Source of the DNA: Pseudomonadota bacterium
GTDB lineage: Bacteria; Pseudomonadota; Gammaproteobacteria; Steroidobacterales; Steroidobacteraceae
Reading direction: 5' to 3'
Length of the DNA stretch: 64,000 nucleotides
NCBI GenBank assembly: GCA_018241445.1
Contig: JAFEDT010000011.1
Location: forward strand, 124,001 to 188,000
The notes under the pieces were generated by a model. That model saw only the letters and a program-made list of their open reading frames with translations. It was not told the origin of the DNA and made no database searches. Shown here one piece after another: positions 59,159 through 64,000 of this stretch. A program made the position numbers and the translations under genes. Numbering within the stretch: the stretch's first letter is position 1; each line of letters begins with the position of its first letter.

Positions 59159-60565
59159 GTGCAGACACGAGTGCCGCTGAACGTTCGGCTCATGGTGGCC
59201 GCCCTGGCACCGTTGGCGGCGGCGGGTGCTTGCGCGTACTTCATTGCCACGGCCGTCATCACCCGGACGCTGGAAACGCATACCCGACTGCAAACTGAGC
59301 ACGCAGCGCGGGTTCTGTCGTCCGCACAGCTCCCGCTCACGCCACAGCTGCTCAACCGGCTTGCCGCGCTGCAGCAGGCTGACTTCTACCTGCTCGACGG
59401 GGCAGGCAGGGTCGTATCGGGGTCGGCTGCACCGCCGATCGGGCTTGGCGAGCAGCTCGCTCACGTTCGCGCCGGCAATCCGACCGTTCGATTCGAATTG
59501 CTGGGCACGCCGGTGGTCGCAGCAGCAGCCTCTCTCGTCGGCGGTGATGATCGCTACCGGACCCTGGTGGTTGTCAGCCCGCTGACTGAGGTCCGTGCGG
59601 CGGCCCGGCGCGCCGCCTCAGGACTCGCTGTGGCTGTCCTCGCGGCGACTGCGCTGCTGGCCGCACTGGTCCACGTGCTCATGGGCAGCATCACCCGCCC
59701 GCTGCGGATGCTGGGCGCCTTCGCCGCCCGGGTCGGGGCGGGCCAGCGTGGCCTGCAGGTTCCGGTCGGCGGCAATGACGTACTGGCCGACCTGGCGCGC
59801 GCACTCAACGACATGGCGCTGCGGATTGACCAGTATGAATCGCAGCTCGCGCAGTCCGCGCGCCTCTCGGCGCTCGGCGAGATGGCGGCGCGCATCGCCC
59901 ACGAAGTACGCAATCCCCTGACGGGTTTGAAGATGCATCTGCAACTTCTCGCGGAGCGCCTGCCGCAGCTCGAGCGGGCGCGCGTGCGGTTGCTGTTGTC
60001 CGAAGTGCGCCGGCTCGAGCTGGTCGTCGATGCGTCGCTGATGCTGGCGCGCGAACCCCGGCCGAAGTTCGAAACGGATGATCTGGCCGGGATCGCCAGC
60101 GAAGTGCTCGACCTGATGCGCCCGACGCTCGAGCACTGCGGCATCGAGGTCCAGGCCCGTTTGGTGTCCCGGCCGTGCCTGCGCCTGGACCGGTCGCTGG
60201 TCAAACAGGCGCTCCTCAACCTGTTGGTCAACGCGGCGGATGCCCTGCCGGGCGGAGGGCGGGTGGTGCTGAGCGTGACGGACGATCCGGGAGCTGGCGT
60301 GGCGGAGCTGGTGGTGGAGGATTCCGGCGCGGGCTTCGATCCCAAGGTGCTGGAAGATCTGCAGTCGCAGCACGCGGCGGCGCCCTCTTTCAGCGGCGGG
60401 TTGGGGCTTGGCGTGTGCCGCGAGGTGGCGCGCATTCACGGTGGTGCGCTGTCCCTCGGGCGTTCGCCTCAGGGAGGCGCGAGGGTAAGTGTCAGCTTTC
60501 AGATGGACCCTGCCGTCGCCGCCAGCGACGCGGCCGCCCAGGCCGTGGCGGCCGCCGGCCCATAA
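59159..60565 (+). CDS. Membrane sensor histidine kinase
   Basis: A 468-aa kinase with two membrane spans (about 15-35 and 160-183) around a periplasmic sensor of about 125 residues, then a HAMP domain. HisKA follows with the phospho-accepting H248 in IAHEVRNPLTG, and an HATPase domain (LLNLLVNAADALPGGG, VEDSGAGFDP, GLGLGVCREVARIHGG). The start is GTG. It is 24 bases before the sigma-54 response regulator gene, forming a two-component pair divergent from the dockerin gene. It corresponds in role to NtrB/PrsK-type kinases; the signal is unknown. Confidence 0.9.
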   Translation: MQTRVPLNVRLMVAALAPLAAAGACAYFIATAVITRTLETHTRLQTEHAARVLSSAQLPLTPQLLNRLAALQQADFYLLDGAGRVVSGSAAPPIGLGEQLAHVRAGNPTVRFELLGTPVVAAAASLVGGDDRYRTLVVVSPLTEVRAAARRAASGLAVAVLAATALLAALVHVLMGSITRPLRMLGAFAARVGAGQRGLQVPVGGNDVLADLARALNDMALRIDQYESQLAQSARLSALGEMAARIAHEVRNPLTGLKMHLQLLAERLPQLERARVRLLLSEVRRLELVVDASLMLAREPRPKFETDDLAGIASEVLDLMRPTLEHCGIEVQARLVSRPCLRLDRSLVKQALLNLLVNAADALPGGGRVVLSVTDDPGAGVAELVVEDSGAGFDPKVLEDLQSQHAAAPSFSGGLGLGVCREVARIHGGALSLGRSPQGGARVSVSFQMDPAVAASDAAAQAVAAAGP

Positions 60566-60589
60566 CCGCACACAGGGGCTTCTTCCAAC

Positions 60590-62056
60590 ATGGCCAAAGT
60601 CCTGGTTGCAGACGACGAACGCTCGATCTGCGATGCCTTCCGCGCCCTGCTGCTCTCCGAAGGTCATTCACCGCTGATCGCCGCCACCGGTCTGGAGGCG
60701 TTGCGACTGGTTCGCAGCGAACGACCGCAGGCCGCGTTCATCGATATCCGCATGCCCGGGCTGGATGGCCTGGCGGTGTTGGAGGAGATCGCATCCATCG
60801 ACCCGACGCTGCCTGTGACCATCATGACCGCGTACGGAACCCTGGAGAGTGCCGGCCGGGCGCTGAAGAGCAATGCGTTCGACTATCTCGGCAAGCCGCT
60901 CGAACTGGAACAGGTGCGCCAGGTGCTGCGGCGCGCCCTGCACCGCGCGGTGCCGCGGGGCGTTGACGGCGAAGCCGGCGGCGCCGGCGAGCCCCGGGAC
61001 GTGACGCAGCCCGCCTCGGCTCCAACCCTGGTGGGACAGAGCCGCTGCATGCAGGACCTGTTCAAGCTGATCGTGCTGCTGGCAGCCAACGATCTGACCG
61101 TCCTGATACAGGGGGAGAGCGGGGTAGGCAAGGAACTGGTGGCGCGGGCAATTCACGACGGCGGCAAACGTGCGCGCGAGCCGTTCATCGCCGTCAACTG
61201 CGCGGCGATCCCCGCGACGCTGATCGAGACGGAGCTGTTCGGCAATGAGCGCGGCGCATTCACGGATGCCCGCGAAGCGCGGCGCGGGCGTTTCGAGGCC
61301 GCGGGCAGCGGTACGCTGTTTCTCGATGAGATCTCGGAGCTGCCTTTGAACCTGCAGGGCAAGCTGCTGCGCGCCCTGCAGGAACGCACCTTCGAGCGTG
61401 TCGGCAGTGCGTCACCGGTGCGCCTCGCGGCGCGCGTCGTCGCCGCTACCAACCGCGAGCTTGCCGAGGAGGTCAGGGCCGGGCGTTTTCGGGCAGACCT
61501 GTTTCACCGCCTCAATCTCGCCACACTGCGGGTCCCGGCGCTCAGGGAGCGCAAAGACGACCTGCCCGTGCTGGCGGCAGCCATCCTGGCGCGCGCCAAC
61601 CAGGACATCGGCCGGGCATTCACCCACATCGAGCCTGATGCAATCGAGAGACTGAAGCGTCACGAATGGCCCGGAAACGTTCGTGAACTCGACCACGTGA
61701 TCCGGCGCTCGATGCTCACGGGCCGCAGTCCCAGCCTCTCGATACACGACCTGGTGATCGATGAAGCGGGGGAGGCTCCCGGCAGTGCGACGTCCGACAC
61801 GGTGGATGCACTGCTGGCGCGCGCTGCGGGCGCCTGCGTCGCCGGCGCCCTCGAGCAGTCTGCGGCGGGGCGCGAACCCACTCAGCTTTTCGAGCACGCC
61901 GTCGCGACTCTCGAGAATGCGCTGGTGCGCGCCGCACTCGAGGTGACTCACGGCAACCAGGTGGCCGCGGCCCGGCTTCTGGGCGTGAGCCGCACGACCC
62001 TGCGGGCGAGGCTGATCGAGATGAAGTTCCCCGGATCAGGCTCTGTACAGGGATGA
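60590..62056 (+). CDS. Sigma-54-dependent response regulator (NtrC type)
   Basis: A 488-aa activator: receiver domain with D52 in FIDIRMPGLDG, AAA+ domain with GESGVGKELVARAI (Walker A, about 175) and GTLFLDEISELP (Walker B). RLNLATLRVPALRERKDDLPVL is present, and a C-terminal Fis-type helix-turn-helix (VAAARLLGVSRTTLRARLIEM) ends it. The sigma-54 contact loop reads GAFTDA (222-227) rather than GAFTGA. Some natural activators have variants here, so it may still be active. The two sigma-54 promoters nearby are the obvious targets. Confidence 0.92.
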   Translation: MAKVLVADDERSICDAFRALLLSEGHSPLIAATGLEALRLVRSERPQAAFIDIRMPGLDGLAVLEEIASIDPTLPVTIMTAYGTLESAGRALKSNAFDYLGKPLELEQVRQVLRRALHRAVPRGVDGEAGGAGEPRDVTQPASAPTLVGQSRCMQDLFKLIVLLAANDLTVLIQGESGVGKELVARAIHDGGKRAREPFIAVNCAAIPATLIETELFGNERGAFTDAREARRGRFEAAGSGTLFLDEISELPLNLQGKLLRALQERTFERVGSASPVRLAARVVAATNRELAEEVRAGRFRADLFHRLNLATLRVPALRERKDDLPVLAAAILARANQDIGRAFTHIEPDAIERLKRHEWPGNVRELDHVIRRSMLTGRSPSLSIHDLVIDEAGEAPGSATSDTVDALLARAAGACVAGALEQSAAGREPTQLFEHAVATLENALVRAALEVTHGNQVAAARLLGVSRTTLRARLIEMKFPGSGSVQG

Positions 62057-62177
62057 TCAGGATCTGGACAGTTCCAGTGCTGCCGTAGCCGGTCTGCGGG
62101 CACGAAGCTCACCGCTGCCGGAATCAACTCCTTGTCGCTCAACGGAAATCACACTCTGCGGCAGTGAACGCGTTGCG

Positions 62178-62193
62178 CGGCACGAAACTTGCT
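62178..62193 (+). promoter_or_regulatory. Sigma-54 promoter upstream of the membrane/toroid genes
   Basis: CGGCAC-GAAAC-TTGCT with GG at 62179-62180 and GC at 62191-62192 (10 bases apart). It lies 213 bases before the membrane-protein start and after the response-regulator stop. It differs from the consensus at one position of the -24 element. Confidence 0.72.
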
Positions 62194-62320
62194 GTATGAC
62201 CCGTGTAGAAAACCCGCCCGGATTCCTGCGCGCACTGGTCCCCCCGATTTCGTGCCAGTGGTGACAGGAGGCGACCCCGACCCTCCTTGGGGTGCGCTGA
62301 CGGGTGGTGCGGAACGCGGT

Positions 62321-62343
62321 CCCTGACGGGCTGGCCGTCAGGG
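62321..62343. other. Hairpin in the 5' region of the membrane-protein gene
   Basis: CCCTGACGG, loop GCTGG, CCGTCAGGG: a 9-bp perfect stem between the sigma-54 promoter and the gene, so it would be in the leader RNA. There is no T-run directly after it. The rest of 62057-62405 holds no gene that I can support. Confidence 0.5.
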
Positions 62344-62405
62344 GCTTTGCGTCATCGGCCGCCGGTGGCAGTTGCGGGCAGCCCAAGAACAACAAGTACA
62401 CAGAC

Positions 62406-63125
62406 ATGACTCGCGTATCAGGGCTTATTGGGGGACATACCGTTGCTTTGGCACTGGCCAGTGCGGCCGTGTTCTACGTGCTCGATGGGCTCGCTGCCTC
62501 CCCCGCGCTGGCGCTGACCGTGAGCGGCGCGACCGTCATCGCACTCACACCAGTTTTCTGGCGCCCGGGCACGGCGCTGGTTCAGCTCGCAACCTGGTGC
62601 CTGGTGGTGACCGTGTTGGCTCTGGGATTGGCGCTGATCGCGGCCCCGGTCTCAGCGGCTGCGGTGGCGCGCACCGGCCTGGTGGTGTTGCTCGTGGCCG
62701 CGATCGTGCAGGCGCCCTTGTGGCTGCTCGCCGTAAAGGCGGCCCGCGTCACTGCCGCGTCCTGCCGTGCTGGCGGCCAGGAAGCGGCCATCGGCCCTGG
62801 ACGCATCCTGCTGATGACGGTGCTTCTGACGCTCGCAGCGGCACCCGTGTGGCTCGGGCCCACGGCGGCGGTCCTGGGCGAAGGATCCGCGGCGGGCGCG
62901 GTGGCTCTGGCGGTATCGCCGCTGGTGCAACTCGCGGTCGCCGCCGACGCCGACCTGCTGAGGACTCCATGGTTCTACAGTCATTCGCTACTGGGTTCCG
63001 TGCGGTTCAGTTATCCGGATTACGCATACGTTGTTCTTGGCGATGCGGCCGTCGCCGTGGCAGTGTGGCTGGGTGTGTTGCGGATCGCGACTGTCGGCCA
63101 TTCGCGCGCGCGAACCTTTGTGTGA
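62406..63125 (+). CDS. Membrane protein, unknown function (239 aa)
   Basis: Five or six membrane spans (e.g. LALASAAVFYVLDGLAA, LATWCLVVTVLALGLALIAAP, LVVLLVAAIVQAPLWLLAV). No conserved charged motif stands out. The layout resembles Yip1-like small membrane proteins, but I cannot confirm this. ATG 62406 was chosen, as the upstream frame crosses the hairpin. It lies 28 bases before the second toroid gene and likely in the same sigma-54-driven transcript. Confidence 0.68.
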   Translation: MTRVSGLIGGHTVALALASAAVFYVLDGLAASPALALTVSGATVIALTPVFWRPGTALVQLATWCLVVTVLALGLALIAAPVSAAAVARTGLVVLLVAAIVQAPLWLLAVKAARVTAASCRAGGQEAAIGPGRILLMTVLLTLAAAPVWLGPTAAVLGEGSAAGAVALAVSPLVQLAVAADADLLRTPWFYSHSLLGSVRFSYPDYAYVVLGDAAVAVAVWLGVLRIATVGHSRARTFV

Positions 63126-63153
63126 CAAGCGTCCAACCTGGGGAGGATGAGTC

Positions 63154-64000
63154 TTGAGCCTACGATTACTCAGCATTCTGACAAGCACCTGCCTGCTCGC
63201 CCTTGGCGTTTCGCAGTCGCGGGCTCAGGCCACGATGAGCCCGCAACTGCGGGGCGACACCGGGAAAGCCATCGAGCACGGCCTTGCATTCCTGCGCACC
63301 CGCCAGGCGGCGAACGGCTCCTGGTCAAAATCGGTGGGCGTGACGGCACTCGACGTGCGTGGATTCCTGGAGAGCCCGAACGGACCGGCAAAGCAGGACG
63401 GCCCGCTGGTTGCGCGCTCCATTGCCTTCATCCTCGGCAAGCGTCATCCCGACGGTTCGATCAGCGAAGCGCACGTCAACAGCGGTTACAACACCTCCAC
63501 CTCGCTGCTGGCACTCGCAGCGACGCGGGATCCGAAGTATCGCCCGGTCATCGAGGCCGGGCAGGCTTACCTGAAGCACATCCAGATCGGCGAGTCCGAG
63601 GGCTACGGGCCAGATAAACCGTGGTATGGCGGCATCGGCTACAGCGACGACGACCGGCCGGACATGTCGAATCAGTACCTGGCCCTGCAGGCGCTCAAGG
63701 CTACGGCGCTCGATCCAAAGGATCCCGTGTGGCAAAGAGCGCTGAAATTCGTCAACCGCTCGCAGAATCGCAGCGAGAGCAACGATCAGAAGTGGGCCGG
63801 CAACGACGGCGGATTCATCTACATGCCCGGCATGAATACCGCGCCGTTCAAGGGCACCGAGTCCTACGGCACCATGACATCGGCGGGACTGGTCAGCCTG
63901 CTGTACGCCGGGGTCGACCGTAAGGACCCGCGCGTCCAGGACGCATTCAAGTGGATTCGCAACCACTACACGCTGGATGTCGTGCCCGGCACCGAACGTA
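63154..64000 (+). CDS. Secreted alpha/alpha-toroid protein (prenyltransferase/squalene-oxidase repeats), 3' end outside window
   Basis: At least 282 residues. TTG 63154, with GGGGAGG eight bases before, starts a signal peptide (LLSILTSTCLLALGVSQSRAQ). Toroid repeats follow (GLAFLRTRQAANGSWSKS, ARSIAFILGKRHPDGS, STSLLALAATRD, GIGYSDDDRPDMSNQYLALQALKA, SYGTMTSAGLVSLLYAG). The QxxNGSW pattern is the QW-like motif of squalene/hopene cyclase folds, but no DXDD is seen in this part. It is related in fold, not in close sequence, to the 57-58.9-kb protein. ORF calls in other frames are shadows. Confidence 0.82.
   Translation, partial: MSLRLLSILTSTCLLALGVSQSRAQATMSPQLRGDTGKAIEHGLAFLRTRQAANGSWSKSVGVTALDVRGFLESPNGPAKQDGPLVARSIAFILGKRHPDGSISEAHVNSGYNTSTSLLALAATRDPKYRPVIEAGQAYLKHIQIGESEGYGPDKPWYGGIGYSDDDRPDMSNQYLALQALKATALDPKDPVWQRALKFVNRSQNRSESNDQKWAGNDGGFIYMPGMNTAPFKGTESYGTMTSAGLVSLLYAGVDRKDPRVQDAFKWIRNHYTLDVVPGTER

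Overview
The window is GC-rich bacterial chromosome, most likely from a gammaproteobacterium. The signs are TonB-dependent receptors, a GspC-like protein, a PEP-CTERM protein, sigma-54 enhancer-dependent regulation and a gltX/tRNA-Ala/tRNA-Glu core locus. No rRNA or species-level marker is present, so I do not name a genus.

Left part (1-5.5 kb): the C-terminally truncated (window edge) gene of an acyl-CoA synthetase, an AbiEi/AbiEii toxin-antitoxin pair with a palindromic operator, then a 45-bp fragment of the 3' half of tRNA-Val. After it come a structured, possible oriT region, a MOBQ-type relaxase, a small membrane mobilization protein and a frameshifted TraD-like coupling-protein tail. 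The same 45 bp recur inside an intact tRNA-Val(CAC) at 50.5 kb. The 47.4 kb between the copies therefore looks like an integrated mobilizable island. Both copies share the same degenerate left flank, which suggests a second element joined in tandem on the left. No integrase gene is visible.

Island cargo (5.5-38.5 kb): a TPR-sulfotransferase, an unknown protein, and a large catabolic region. The region holds two TonB receptors, TetR and AraC regulators, DMT and NCS1 transporters, two class III PLP enzymes, a DadA-like FAD oxidase, a choline-kinase/APH-like kinase, a BKACE (beta-keto acid cleavage) enzyme, five SDRs, SurE, aldehyde dehydrogenase, acyl-CoA synthetase, thiolase, acyl-CoA dehydrogenase, an EutQ-like cupin and an imine-reductase-like enzyme. 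Together these suggest uptake and breakdown of an amine-bearing organic compound to CoA thioesters; the substrate is unknown. A structured repeat occurs twice. One copy (12.5 kb) is split by a 226-bp ORF-less group II intron remnant with a clear domain V.

Defence end of the island (38.5-50.4 kb): SymE-like toxin, an orphan AbiEi-like regulator translationally coupled to hsdR-hsdM-hsdS (type I restriction-modification), two unknown membrane proteins, a second complete AbiEi/AbiEii pair, and a DUF4268/PD-(D/E)XK-like protein divergent from an unknown 187-aa protein. The three AbiEi-type genes share related operator sequences in which the -10 element lies between the repeats.

Core side (50.6-64 kb): gltX, tRNA-Ala, tRNA-Glu, then a BtuB-like receptor coupled to a YdjY-domain protein, a GspC-like protein, a cohesin-like PEP-CTERM protein, a secreted alpha/alpha-toroid protein with a dockerin-like tail, a histidine kinase plus sigma-54 response regulator, a membrane protein and a second secreted toroid protein (cut by the window end). 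Two well-formed sigma-54 promoters precede the two toroid transcription units. I suggest a cell-surface toroid/cohesin/dockerin system controlled by this two-component pair, possibly tied to cobalamin capture through BtuB.
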